Assembly (NCBI RefSeq): GCF_000821245.2 | Contig: NZ_LN611424.1 | Coordinates: forward strand, 1,233,597 to 1,269,071 | Reading direction: 5' to 3' | Origin: Virgibacillus senegalensis | GTDB lineage: Bacteria; Bacillota; Bacilli; Bacillales; Amphibacillaceae | DNA length: 35,475 nucleotides | Shown here: piece after piece, positions 19,182 to 26,338 of the stretch | Position numbering within the stretch: the stretch's first letter is position 1 | How the letters are laid out: each line of letters starts with the position of its first letter | Notes under the pieces: generated by a model | Told to the model about the DNA's origin: nothing | The model's database searches: none | Seen by the model: only the letters and a program-made list of their open reading frames with translations | Made by a program: the position numbers and the translations under genes

Positions 19182-19211
19182 TTGACATTCTTGTTTTGTC
19201 TAATATATAAT
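19182..19211 (+). promoter_or_regulatory. Strong SigA promoter of the NSS transporter
   Basis: Perfect TTGACA (19182-19187) and perfect TATAAT (19206-19211), 18 bases apart. Initiation near 19218 gives an 80-base leader containing an inverted repeat. Confidence 0.85.
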
Positions 19212-19241
19212 ACAATCATAAATATCAGAAAAAAAGAAAAA

Positions 19242-19280
19242 TTTAAAACATTCATTTACATAGCAAGCGAATGTTTTAAA
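19242..19280 (+). promoter_or_regulatory. 12-bp perfect inverted repeat in the NSS leader
   Basis: TTTAAAACATTC (19242-19253) and GAATGTTTTAAA (19269-19280) are perfect inverted repeats separated by 15 bases, between the promoter and the ribosome-binding site of the transporter. It could be an operator for a dimeric repressor or an mRNA hairpin. No T-run follows, so termination is unlikely. Confidence 0.6.
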
Positions 19281-19300
19281 AAATCAGGGGAGGTTCAAAC

Positions 19301-20818
19301 ATGGAGAATCGGTCACAATGGGGAACAAGATTAGGTTTCCTGCTGGCAGCCATGGGATCGGCAATTGGGTTGGGTAATATTTGGCGATTTCCGGCCACTG
19401 CCTATGAAAATGGAGGAGGTGCATTCTTCCTTCCATATTTGTTTGCACTACTGACCGCAGGTATCCCGCTTTTGATATTGGAGTATACCATTGGCCACAA
19501 ATTCAGGGGATCTGCACCGCGCTCTTACGGAAAAATCAGTAAAGGGATGGAATGGATTGGCTGGTGGCAAGTCGCTGTATCATTTATCATTTCTACTTAC
19601 TACCCAGTTATTATTGCTTGGGCAATCATGTATGCTTATTTTTCATTTGGGCAACAATGGGGCGGGGACGCCACAGCTTTCTTTGTAGGGGACTATTTGC
19701 AATTAGGTGATCCAGGTACATTTGGAGCAATGGTGCCAAGTGTATTGCTTCCATTGATTGCCGTATGGGCTGTCACTTTATTCTTCCTTGGCCGAGGTGT
19801 CAAAAAGGGAATAGAGGTTGCCAATAAAATTTTCATTCCGACCTTGGCAGTCATCTTTTTGATCATTGTCATCAGGGCGGTCACATTGGAAGGGGCACTT
19901 GAAGGACTGGATGCTTTCTTCAAGCCGGACTGGTCGGCAATTGCTAACGGACAGGTCTGGGTCGCTGCCTACGGACAAATTTTCTTTAGTCTGTCTATCG
20001 CTTTTGCAATCATGATCACATATGCATCTTATTTGCCGAAAAAGTCGGATATTACCAATAATGCATTTATCACAGGTTTCGCCAATTCATCTTTCGAGCT
20101 ACTGGCAGGTATCGGTGTTTTTGCTGCATTGGGCTTCATGGCTGTACAATCCGGACTGGATATTTCGGAAGTAGTGGCCGGCGGTGTTGGGCTGGCGTTT
20201 ATGGTCTTTCCGGAAATTATCAGCCAAATGCCGGCTTCCGGATTTTTCGGATTCCTGTTCTTTGCGTCGCTCGTACTTGCGGGTCTTTCGTCCTTGATTT
20301 CCATTTCGGAAACCTATGTAGCAGGTATTCAGGAGAAATTTAATGTTTCCAGAGGGAAAGCTGTAACAATCGGTGGAGGTCTTGCAGCCATTCTTTCACT
20401 CGCTTACGCGACACAGGATGGACTGAATTTGTTAGATACAGTTGATCATTTCATCAATAACTATGGAGTAGCGCTTGCCGGCTTATTTGAAGTAGTTGCC
20501 ATTGCATGGTTTGCGAAGTCACTAAAAGAATTTCAAAGTCATGCGAACAGTGTTTCGGACATTCAGCTGGGAACGTGGTGGAGGATATGTCTAGGTGTCA
20601 TTACTCCTATCGTATTAGGCTGGATGATGCTCCAAAATCTGAAAGCAGAGGTTACATCCGCTTACGAAGGCTATCCGATTGAATTCCTGTTTAATTACGG
20701 ATGGGTAGTGGCAATTGGTGCGATGTTTGCCGGTGCCTTGCTAACCTTGAAGAAGTGGCCGGGTAGAGCTGCCGAAGCTAGTAACAGCGAGTCGGAAGAC
20801 AAGGAGGTGGCTCAATAA
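19301..20818 (+). CDS. Sodium-dependent NSS-family transporter (SNF), MetP-like
   Basis: 505 residues, about twelve membrane helices. The sodium/substrate-site signature GSAIGLGNIWRFPATAYENGGGAFFLPY lies at residues 15-42. Bacterial NSS proteins import amino acids with sodium. The downstream 35-residue MetS-like gene suggests the methionine/alanine importer type described in Corynebacterium glutamicum (MetPS), but substrate cannot be read from sequence. GGGGAGG precedes ATG 19301. The stop codon overlaps the start of the next gene by one base. Confidence 0.92.
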   Translation: MENRSQWGTRLGFLLAAMGSAIGLGNIWRFPATAYENGGGAFFLPYLFALLTAGIPLLILEYTIGHKFRGSAPRSYGKISKGMEWIGWWQVAVSFIISTYYPVIIAWAIMYAYFSFGQQWGGDATAFFVGDYLQLGDPGTFGAMVPSVLLPLIAVWAVTLFFLGRGVKKGIEVANKIFIPTLAVIFLIIVIRAVTLEGALEGLDAFFKPDWSAIANGQVWVAAYGQIFFSLSIAFAIMITYASYLPKKSDITNNAFITGFANSSFELLAGIGVFAALGFMAVQSGLDISEVVAGGVGLAFMVFPEIISQMPASGFFGFLFFASLVLAGLSSLISISETYVAGIQEKFNVSRGKAVTIGGGLAAILSLAYATQDGLNLLDTVDHFINNYGVALAGLFEVVAIAWFAKSLKEFQSHANSVSDIQLGTWWRICLGVITPIVLGWMMLQNLKAEVTSAYEGYPIEFLFNYGWVVAIGAMFAGALLTLKKWPGRAAEASNSESEDKEVAQ

Positions 20819-20925
20819 TGTCAGGAGGAGCCATTATTATGGCAGTTATCGGGATGGTTGTTATATGGGGCGGATTGATTTCCAGTATCCTGTATGCCAG
20901 AAAAGTTGCAAAAGCTAAACAATAA
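20818..20925 (+). CDS. MetS-like small NSS transporter subunit
   Basis: 35 residues: a short N-terminus, one hydrophobic helix (about 5-26) and a basic end (YARKVAKAKQ). It fits the MetS family of tiny membrane proteins needed by some NSS transporters for methionine and alanine uptake. It starts inside the stop codon of the transporter gene (TAATG), so translation is coupled. The ribosome-binding site AAGGAGGTGG lies within the end of the transporter gene. It is easily missed because of its length. Confidence 0.85.
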   Translation: MSGGAIIMAVIGMVVIWGGLISSILYARKVAKAKQ

Positions 20926-20936
20926 AATAGGTTTTA

Positions 20937-20983
20937 TAAAAGATCAATCCCCTTACCAAACCACGGTAAGGGGATTGATTAAT
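20937..20983. terminator. Bidirectional terminator between metS-like and lytH-like genes
   Basis: GATCAATCCCCTTACC and GGTAAGGGGATTGATT pair over about 16 bp. Read on the minus strand it is followed by CTTTTATAAAA, so it best suits the minus-strand peptidase gene, whose stop overlaps one arm. It may also stop the plus-strand operon. Confidence 0.8.
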
Positions 20984-21941
20984 TACGGGCGTTCCGTTCC
21001 CATCTTTTCAAATGTGGATAAGGATCAAACGACCATTCACTATATCCGTTATCTTTATACATTCCATAGTGAAGATGTGGCGGAAACTTTCCGGATGTAC
21101 CCGGCGGTCCATATCCCGTTGCACCAACAGATCCAATGACAGTGCCGGGTTCTACCACGTCTCCGACATTGATCCCTTTTTCATAACCGTTAAGGTGAGC
21201 GAAATAGTGATAATGATTGCTGATATCACGGATACCGATACGCCAGCCGCCATATTTATTCCAGCCTTTCATTTCCACGACACCATAAGTAGTTGCTTTG
21301 ACCGGCACGCCATAACCGGCAAATATATCGGTCCCTTCGTGAATTCGCCTACCTCCGAAACCTCGCGCATCCCCCCAAGTGTTCCGGTAGCTGTAGTTTG
21401 CTTGTAATGGCAGCGGGAAGTCTGTTTTATCCAATTCAGTTGTACCGAATTTTTCGTATATCTTTGCAATGTTCATGATCGTTTGGACTGTCAGTTCCCG
21501 TTGATAATAGTTCCATAAAGCAATTTTGACATCTTCCTTATTGTTACCATATCGATTAATCCAATCGGCCATTGTATATAAAACATCTTCGTCATTGTCT
21601 TTTTCTGCTAAACCATCTCCGTCTCCATCTCGTCCCCAACCGTTTGAAACAGTAATAATATCTTCTGCTGGCAATCCCGGATTGCTGATTCCAAACCAGA
21701 ATTCATCCGGGATATCAATGGAGATGAGTTGATCCGGCTTTTCTTCTTTTTGTATATTATGCTCATATTGATCTATTGCGGCCAGGTAATACCAAGGCAT
21801 ATTGGTGATGGCTTGCGTTTTTTTGAATAGAGCGATTTTATCTTGTGTTTCGTCTGTATCCTTTTCTTCAGCTGTTACGGAAATCCCTGAAAAAAGCATA
21901 AAAAAGGTCAGAGCAGCGATACAGCTTTTGGTGAATTTCAA
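20979..21941 (-). CDS. lytH: M23-family cell-wall peptidase, LytH-like
   Basis: 320 residues from TTG 21941. A signal peptide is visible (KFTKSCIAALTFFMLFSGISVTA), then a lysozyme-like helical region containing an acidic loop (DGDGDGLAEKDNDED, about residues 105-118) that resembles a calcium-binding EF-hand. The C-terminal M23 domain has the zinc ligands His201 and Asp205 (HEGTD) and HLH (289-291). B. subtilis LytH is an L-Ala-D-Glu endopeptidase that trims cortex peptides in late sporulation. TTG 21941 is chosen because AGGGGGTGA lies 5 bases upstream; the GTG at 21950 falls within that site. In B. subtilis lytH neighbours yunB; here two transporter loci separate them. Confidence 0.88.
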   Translation of the reverse strand: MKFTKSCIAALTFFMLFSGISVTAEEKDTDETQDKIALFKKTQAITNMPWYYLAAIDQYEHNIQKEEKPDQLISIDIPDEFWFGISNPGLPAEDIITVSNGWGRDGDGDGLAEKDNDEDVLYTMADWINRYGNNKEDVKIALWNYYQRELTVQTIMNIAKIYEKFGTTELDKTDFPLPLQANYSYRNTWGDARGFGGRRIHEGTDIFAGYGVPVKATTYGVVEMKGWNKYGGWRIGIRDISNHYHYFAHLNGYEKGINVGDVVEPGTVIGSVGATGYGPPGTSGKFPPHLHYGMYKDNGYSEWSFDPYPHLKRWERNARN

Positions 21942-22029
21942 GTTTGTCACCCCCTGGTTTCAAGTTTCTGTTAATAGTGTGTGCGAGTAGGACGGAAAGA
22001 TAATTGGAAACATATACAACTTCTTTTAA

Positions 22030-22066
22030 AGAAAAAGGATGTTCCATAGCCATGAATGGAACATCC
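22030..22066 (-). terminator. Terminator of the sporulation lipoprotein gene
   Basis: An 11-bp perfect stem GGATGTTCCAT / ATGGAACATCC, followed on the minus strand by CTTTTTCTTT. It lies 13 bases after the stop of the minus-strand gene at 22080. Confidence 0.9.
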
Positions 22067-22079
22067 CCTTTCATTTAAT

Positions 22080-22697
22080 TTATTCTGTCATCGCATTGTC
22101 ATCGCGGTCCTTGACATTGGCTTCGGGCCATCCTTCGCCTTGTGGAGCCTTCTTCATGCTTTCCATGACACTGCGTAGTGTGTTTTCATAATCCCTATCC
22201 AAAGTGGATGAGTTTTTCAGGCTTTGGATCTCCTGGAAGGAAACAGCTTTATCGGAGACAATGATGTCGTAATATCTCGGCATTAATGACATGGCAGTCT
22301 TTTTGGCAATCGATGCTGCTTTTTCCCTTTCCATTTCTTCCGGTCTAGTGTAAGCAATTAGCACTTCATCATCTGTGACTAGAGTGGCTGCCTCTTCGAA
22401 TCCATCATAGCGAAGAATCATTCGAGTAATGGTATCGGCTGTTTTATTCCGATCAATGCTTACCATTTGCCTGCTTTCTTCATCCGCGTTAAGTTCATCT
22501 TTCTTGTAACGGACATACCCGAGTCTTGAAGTAACGTCATCTTCATTCACGTTTCCTGTCCCCTGCTGATTATTCGATTCCGTACCGTTTAAGGAACGGT
22601 CCACTTCAGGTACGGCACCCCTGTTACCTGTGGCACAACCGGAAGCCATAAGGAGAATAGACAGCAGCAAAGGTACCATTTTTCGCATTTTCATCAT
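22080..22697 (-). CDS. yutC: YhcN/YlaJ-family sporulation lipoprotein, YutC-like
   Basis: 205 residues. A lipoprotein signal ends in the lipobox MASGC (Cys21), followed by an Asn/Gln/Ser-rich linker. The C-terminal domain (DRNKTADTITRMILRYDGFEEAATLVTDDEVLIAYT) is typical of the YhcN/YlaJ family, members of which are found in spores or the forespore membrane. Position next to yutD supports YutC. GGAGGATG lies upstream of the ATG on the minus strand. The lipoyl synthase gene that accompanies this locus in B. subtilis is not present here. Confidence 0.85.
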   Translation of the reverse strand: MMKMRKMVPLLLSILLMASGCATGNRGAVPEVDRSLNGTESNNQQGTGNVNEDDVTSRLGYVRYKKDELNADEESRQMVSIDRNKTADTITRMILRYDGFEEAATLVTDDEVLIAYTRPEEMEREKAASIAKKTAMSLMPRYYDIIVSDKAVSFQEIQSLKNSSTLDRDYENTLRSVMESMKKAPQGEGWPEANVKDRDDNAMTE

Positions 22698-22843
22698 GTG
22701 ATCATCCTCCTGACTTTTGCTTGTTGTTTTCCCCTTGTGTTAGTTTGGTGATTTTCTTTTGGTTTCATGCTGGGAAAAAACGGGGGCATATTTCTAAGCG
22801 AAAAAATGTGGTACACTAGAACCAGGCATAAGGAGTGGGTGTC

Positions 22844-23116
22844 ATGATTGAAATCGAAGGAAAAAAATACGAACTTGTGGAAAATGTGAAAGATGGATTT
22901 CAGGAAGATGCGGTAAACCAGCGTTTTAGTGATATTTTAAGCAAATACGACTTTATCGTCGGTGATTGGGGCTACGAACAGCTCCGGTTGAAAGGTTTTT
23001 ACGATAATCAAAATCCGAAAGCAGGTTTTGATTCAAAAATAAGTACGCTTGATGATTACCTGTATGAATATTGCAACTTTGGATGCGCCTACTTTGTATT
23101 AAAGCGTATTGATTAG
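22844..23116 (+). CDS. yutD: YutD-like protein (DUF1027)
   Basis: 90 residues. The segments DYIVGDWGYxQLRLKGFYD (here with FIVGDWGYEQLRLKGFYD) and the end DDYLYEYCNFGCAYFVL are hallmarks of the YutD family. It is cytoplasmic and of unknown function. ATG 22844 is chosen because AAGGAG (22830-22835) lies 8 bases upstream; an in-frame GTG at 22835 overlaps it. An extended -10 element TGGTACACT sits just upstream. Confidence 0.88.
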   Translation: MIEIEGKKYELVENVKDGFQEDAVNQRFSDILSKYDFIVGDWGYEQLRLKGFYDNQNPKAGFDSKISTLDDYLYEYCNFGCAYFVLKRID

Positions 23117-23130
23117 TAACTAACACATGA

Positions 23131-23175
23131 ATAGAGCCACAGAAAGAACTAGTGCTGTTCTTCCTGCGGCTCTAT
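23131..23175 (-). terminator. Long hairpin between convergent genes
   Basis: A 19-base inverted repeat (23131-23149 with 23157-23175). On the minus-strand transcript all 19 positions pair (two as G-U); on the plus-strand transcript the same two positions are A-C mismatches. The loop holds the stop codon of the minus-strand gene. The T-tract is weak, so its efficiency as a terminator is uncertain. Confidence 0.6.
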
Positions 23176-23439
23176 GTCGCCTTTATGGTCGTGCGGTGGA
23201 TGAGCAGGCTCCACCTGTCTTGGCAAATCCTCATGAAAGTCTTTATCAGGGAAGTTAAAGGCGCTGTGGAAGCGCTGTTCTTCGTGCCAAGGAGTACTTT
23301 TGTTTTCTACCGGTTCAAATTTATTGATCGGTGATCCATAGGGACCTTCGGGGACTTCTTCAGCTGCAAGGAAATTTCTTCTATCTTCAACGGTGGAGAC
23401 ATCGGAATATTGCTGTTTTTTTCGCTGCTTTTTTTTCAT
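23149..23439 (-). CDS. Small hydrophilic protein of unknown function
   Basis: 96 residues, not recognised by name. It starts with a very basic stretch (MKKKQRKKQQYSD) and ends with a histidine-, proline- and glutamate-rich tail (EPAHPPHDHKGDIEPQEEQH), with VPEGPYGSPINKFEPVENKSTPWHEEQRF in the middle. No membrane segment, no cysteines. The composition suggests a largely disordered cytoplasmic or spore-associated protein. AAGGGAGGT lies 8 bases before ATG 23439, which makes it a convincing gene. Confidence 0.75.
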   Translation of the reverse strand: MKKKQRKKQQYSDVSTVEDRRNFLAAEEVPEGPYGSPINKFEPVENKSTPWHEEQRFHSAFNFPDKDFHEDLPRQVEPAHPPHDHKGDIEPQEEQH

Positions 23440-23526
23440 TAACTGTACCTCCCTTAGGAATAGCTTGGCTGAAGGGAGGCGTCCTTATACAGAAGAAAAA
23501 GCACCAGAAACTTCCTTCTTGCTACT

Positions 23527-23799
23527 TCAATCAAGGACTTCCACTAAAAACTTTCTCAATTCTTCCGCCCGGACTTCGTTTAGGTTGAACGCATGTTCGA
23601 GATTGCCGTTTTTGGCAGCTTCCTCCTTATTCATAACCGTGAACCGATTTCCGCCTAAGTCGATAATCAAGGTTTTCCCCTGATATCTGTTAGAATGGAT
23701 AAGTGCTAAATCAAACCGCTGATGATTTGCTTTAAAGCTAATGAACCGTGTTTTTACTTCTTGGACTTCATCTTTAATAATCATTCGTTCTTCCGCCAA
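23527..23799 (-). CDS. DUF3055-like (SAV0927-type) small protein
   Basis: 90 residues from TTG 23799. The pattern TRFISFKANHQRFDLALIHSNRYQGKTLIIDL followed by EHAFNLNEVRAEELRKFL resembles the DUF3055 family of Firmicutes; this is a memory-based match, so the family name is moderately sure and the function unknown. TTG 23799 is preferred because TAGGAGG lies 7 bases upstream; ATG codons further upstream have no such site. It is divergent from yutE. Confidence 0.7.
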   Translation of the reverse strand: MAEERMIIKDEVQEVKTRFISFKANHQRFDLALIHSNRYQGKTLIIDLGGNRFTVMNKEEAAKNGNLEHAFNLNEVRAEELRKFLVEVLD

Positions 23800-23939
23800 T
23801 CTAATTCCTCCTATAGTAAGCTTTATAGCTGTTTTCATCATAGCAAAGTTCCTTTTGCTTTTAAACCGAATCCTGTATAGAATGTGAATGTATGATATGA
23901 TAAGGACGAATCGTTTAATTGTTCGGGAGGGATATGGCT

Positions 23940-24377
23940 TTGTATTTTGTAGACAGAAGTTTAATTGAACGTCATTTATTATACATGGATGGGCTGTTGA
24001 ATGAGTTTGATCAACATTCTTACGATTCTTTTTTGGAAAAGCTGAGCCTTGAAAGAATGTCGCATATGATTATTGAATCGATGCTGGATGTTGGTAATAT
24101 GATCATTGATGGATTCATTATGCGTGATCCTGGAAGCTTTTCCGATATCATTGATATACTGGTGGATGAAACGGTACTCCCTGCAGAAGAAGCGGATGGA
24201 TACAAACAAGTGATTGAACTGAGAAAGATGCTAATAAAAGATTACTTAAATATTGATCATGAAGAGATTTTGCGGGTAATCAAAACAAATTACGTGTCAA
24301 TCGAAATGTTTAGTTCGAGGGTCAATGATTTTCTTGATAATGAAACCGGTGTCGCTAACACCTTTTCCGGCAATTAG
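23940..24377 (+). CDS. yutE: DUF86 (HepT-like fold) protein, YutE type
   Basis: 145 residues, all helical. MYFVDRSLIERHLLYMDGLLNEF and the block GNMIIDGFIMRDPGSFSDIIDILVDE are typical of YutE-type DUF86 proteins. The family shares the fold of the HepT toxin, but the RX4HXY ribonuclease motif is not visible and no MntA-type nucleotidyltransferase antitoxin gene is adjacent. It is therefore probably a house-keeping paralogue. TTG 23940 is chosen: GGGAGGG (23925-23931) is 8 bases away, while the ATG at 23934 is only 2 bases from it. Confidence 0.85.
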   Translation: MYFVDRSLIERHLLYMDGLLNEFDQHSYDSFLEKLSLERMSHMIIESMLDVGNMIIDGFIMRDPGSFSDIIDILVDETVLPAEEADGYKQVIELRKMLIKDYLNIDHEEILRVIKTNYVSIEMFSSRVNDFLDNETGVANTFSGN

Positions 24378-24380
24378 GTG

Positions 24381-24412
24381 GAAAATCCTGTCCCCAAAGG
24401 CAGGATTTTTTC
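24381..24412 (+). terminator. Terminator after yutE
   Basis: AAATCCTG and CAGGATTT form an 8-bp stem with a 10-base loop, followed by TTTTC. Confidence 0.88.
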
Positions 24413-24467
24413 GATAGGATGAGTTTAAATAGGACGTTGGAACAGCAGGAAAGAAAGGGGAAACCAT

Positions 24468-25238
24468 ATGAAGAACTATCAAGCCTATCTAGTCGATTTG
24501 GATGGAACAATGTACAAAGGAATGCAATGTATTGAAGATGCCCCGGCTTTTATTCAAAAGCTAAAGGACAAAAGGCTTCCCCATTTATTTTTGACCAATA
24601 ATTCCTCCTTGACGCAGAGCCAGATTGCGGACAAATTGAATGGAATGGGCATTTCAGCTGAAGAAAATGAAGTCTTTACTTCAAGTATGGCAACTGCAGC
24701 TTATATAAAACAGCAGAATCCTGATGCAGTAGTCTATGCAGTCGGGGAAGAAGGGCTGTTGACAGCCCTCCGGCAAGAAGGACTGACGATTGCCGATGAG
24801 CACGCCGATTATGTAGTGATCGGTATCGACCGAGATATAAATTATGAGAAACTGGCAAAGGCCTGCTTGAATGTTCGAAACGGTGCTCAGTTCATTTCTA
24901 CCAATGGTGATATCGCCATTCCGACCGAGCGAGGTCTTTTACCTGGAAATGGAGCCATAACTTCTGTCGTTTCCACTAGTACCGGGAAGCAGCCTCTGGT
25001 CATCGGGAAGCCGGAGAGCGGAATTATGGATCAGGCAATCAAAGCACTTGGCGCTTTACGTGAGGAAACATTGATGGTTGGAGATAATTATGATACAGAC
25101 ATTTTGGCTGGTATGAAAGCTGGTCTTGATACCCTAATGGTCTTTACCGGATTGACAACCGTGGAGCAATTAAAGACATATGCTGAACAGCCCACCTATA
25201 CGGTACAAACGTTAAAAGAGTGGCTGGATAACTTATGA
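24468..25238 (+). CDS. yutF: HAD-superfamily phosphatase, NagD/YutF type
   Basis: 256 residues. HAD motif I is VDLDGTMY (Asp10, Asp12), motif II LTNNSS near residue 43, the motif III lysine in IGKPES near residue 181, and motif IV VGDNYDTDI near residue 204. The large C2-type cap between motifs II and III places it in the NagD group, which dephosphorylates sugar phosphates or nucleotides; the substrate is not defined. GAAAGGGGAAACC precedes the ATG. The gene is followed by a terminator that appears to have been split by a mobile element. Confidence 0.93.
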   Translation: MKNYQAYLVDLDGTMYKGMQCIEDAPAFIQKLKDKRLPHLFLTNNSSLTQSQIADKLNGMGISAEENEVFTSSMATAAYIKQQNPDAVVYAVGEEGLLTALRQEGLTIADEHADYVVIGIDRDINYEKLAKACLNVRNGAQFISTNGDIAIPTERGLLPGNGAITSVVSTSTGKQPLVIGKPESGIMDQAIKALGALREETLMVGDNYDTDILAGMKAGLDTLMVFTGLTTVEQLKTYAEQPTYTVQTLKEWLDNL

Positions 25239-25258
25239 AAAAAAAGACGCTTATACGA
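25239..25258. terminator. Left arm of a terminator split by an inserted element
   Basis: A tract of A residues plus GACGCT (25246-25251) directly after yutF is matched by AGCGTC plus TTTTT at 25638-25648, on the far side of the element. Together they would make a normal bidirectional terminator between the convergent yutF and pgpA-like genes. Confidence 0.55.
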
Positions 25259-25626
25259 GACTACTGAAAAAGTCCTTTGAACCTAGAGGTGTGCTGTCAA
25301 AGTTTGCTGTTGCTTTTACGAATCGCTTGTCGGTGGTTGCTTGCCGCGGGCACGGACTCAGCTAACTTGGTCAAGAAAATTACTTGACCAAGTGGATTTT
25401 CGGCTCATGTTGTTCCCGCAGGCATCACCACCGATCGCTCCTCGTGGAAGGAACAGAGACCAATTTAAAAAGAGTGATTTCCTTTATAAATTAAAGTTTT
25501 TCCGTGAAGGAATAGAGGCCACAAACCTCTAAAAATTAGACGAAAAGCGGTCAGTGTGGAAATTAATCTCCGCACTGACCGCTTTTTTAAATTCTACCTA
25601 TCATAGACTTCAGTTTTTCAGTGGCC
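25259..25626. mobile_element. Non-autonomous IS1182-type derivative (MITE-like)
   Basis: 368 bases bounded by inverted ends GACTACTGAAAAA (left) and, inverted, GGCCACTGAAAAA (right), 11 of 13 identical. It has no transposase. Inside are a cruciform-like region (25330-25434) with outer arms TCGGTGG/CCACCGA and an inner stem ACTTGGTCAAG/CTTGACCAAGT, and a strong terminator (25543-25588). Both ends of this structure recur in inverted orientation at 34817-35475, where a transposase fragment lies between them. It is therefore an internally deleted relative of that element. No target duplication is clear. Confidence 0.75.
25543..25588 (+). terminator. Terminator carried by the mobile element
   Basis: An 18-bp stem with one G-U pair (25543-25560 with 25569-25586), 8-base loop, T-run. 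It probably now ends transcription of yutF in place of the split native terminator. Confidence 0.9.
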
Positions 25627-25690
25627 TCGCTAATACCAGCGTCTTTTTAATTTTGCATTCATACATGAAATGTACCATCTGAAAAAACAA

Positions 25691-26200
25691 TTAATCGATG
25701 TCTTTTTCGTCGATCGAACTGTGGGCAAGCCTGCTCGATGCCGCAGCAGCAATCGCGCCGACAATATCATCTAAAAAGGTATGACACTCACCAGAAGATT
25801 TATCATTTAGCTTTTTCAAAATACCTGGTTTCTGTTTGTCGATGTAACCATAGTTGGTAAATCCAATAGAACCGTAAACATTTACAATGGAGAAGGCGAT
25901 GATTTCATCTACTCCATATAAGCTTTCATCGATTTCGATTGTATGTTGAAGTGGTTCCTCCAGTTTTTTCTGTTCAGCTAATACATCTAACTGGATGCCT
26001 GTCAGGATGGCGTTTTGGATTTCCCGTTTGCTTAGAACCCGGTCGACATGATGTTTGCATTGCTCCAATGTAAGGTCCTCGTGATATTTATTTTGTAAGT
26101 AGTACACAAGGTCGGCAATGTCGTCCATGGTTACCCCCCTGTCGACGAGCCATGACCTTGCTTTCTGTTCTAACGCAGATTTCTTCGTATTATTCTCCAT
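25691..26200 (-). CDS. yutG: Phosphatidylglycerophosphatase A-like protein, YutG type
   Basis: 169 residues. The family pattern is visible: ARSWLVDRGVTMDDIADLVYYLQNKY at the start, YGVDEIIAFSIVNVYGSIGFTNYGYIDK in the middle and CHTFLDDIVGAIAAAASSRLAH at the end. The Asp-Asp pair in FLDD corresponds to the metal-binding acidic site of PgpA relatives. Bacillus members such as YutG and YpjQ lack the long membrane helices of E. coli PgpA, so enzyme activity is uncertain. It is convergent with yutF. Confidence 0.8.
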   Translation of the reverse strand: MENNTKKSALEQKARSWLVDRGVTMDDIADLVYYLQNKYHEDLTLEQCKHHVDRVLSKREIQNAILTGIQLDVLAEQKKLEEPLQHTIEIDESLYGVDEIIAFSIVNVYGSIGFTNYGYIDKQKPGILKKLNDKSSGECHTFLDDIVGAIAAAASSRLAHSSIDEKDID

Positions 26201-26338
26201 TCAAGACACCTATCCTTATCATTATTTCTACTCCTTACTATACCCTATGCCAGCTTCGATAAATCAAAAATACAGGTTCGAATTTCCTCCTGGTATTCAT
26301 AAGCTGAACTAAAAGCAAAAAAAAGGAGAGCGTGATCC

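Noticed and set aside
23940-24377. DUF86 protein as a HepT toxin of a toxin-antitoxin pair
   Set aside because: The RX4HXY motif is not visible, no nucleotidyltransferase gene is adjacent, and the locus is syntenic with house-keeping yutE.
25341-25532. Open frame of 63 codons in the intergenic stretch after yutF
   Set aside because: It runs through the mobile element's inverted repeats and has no ribosome-binding site or family similarity.
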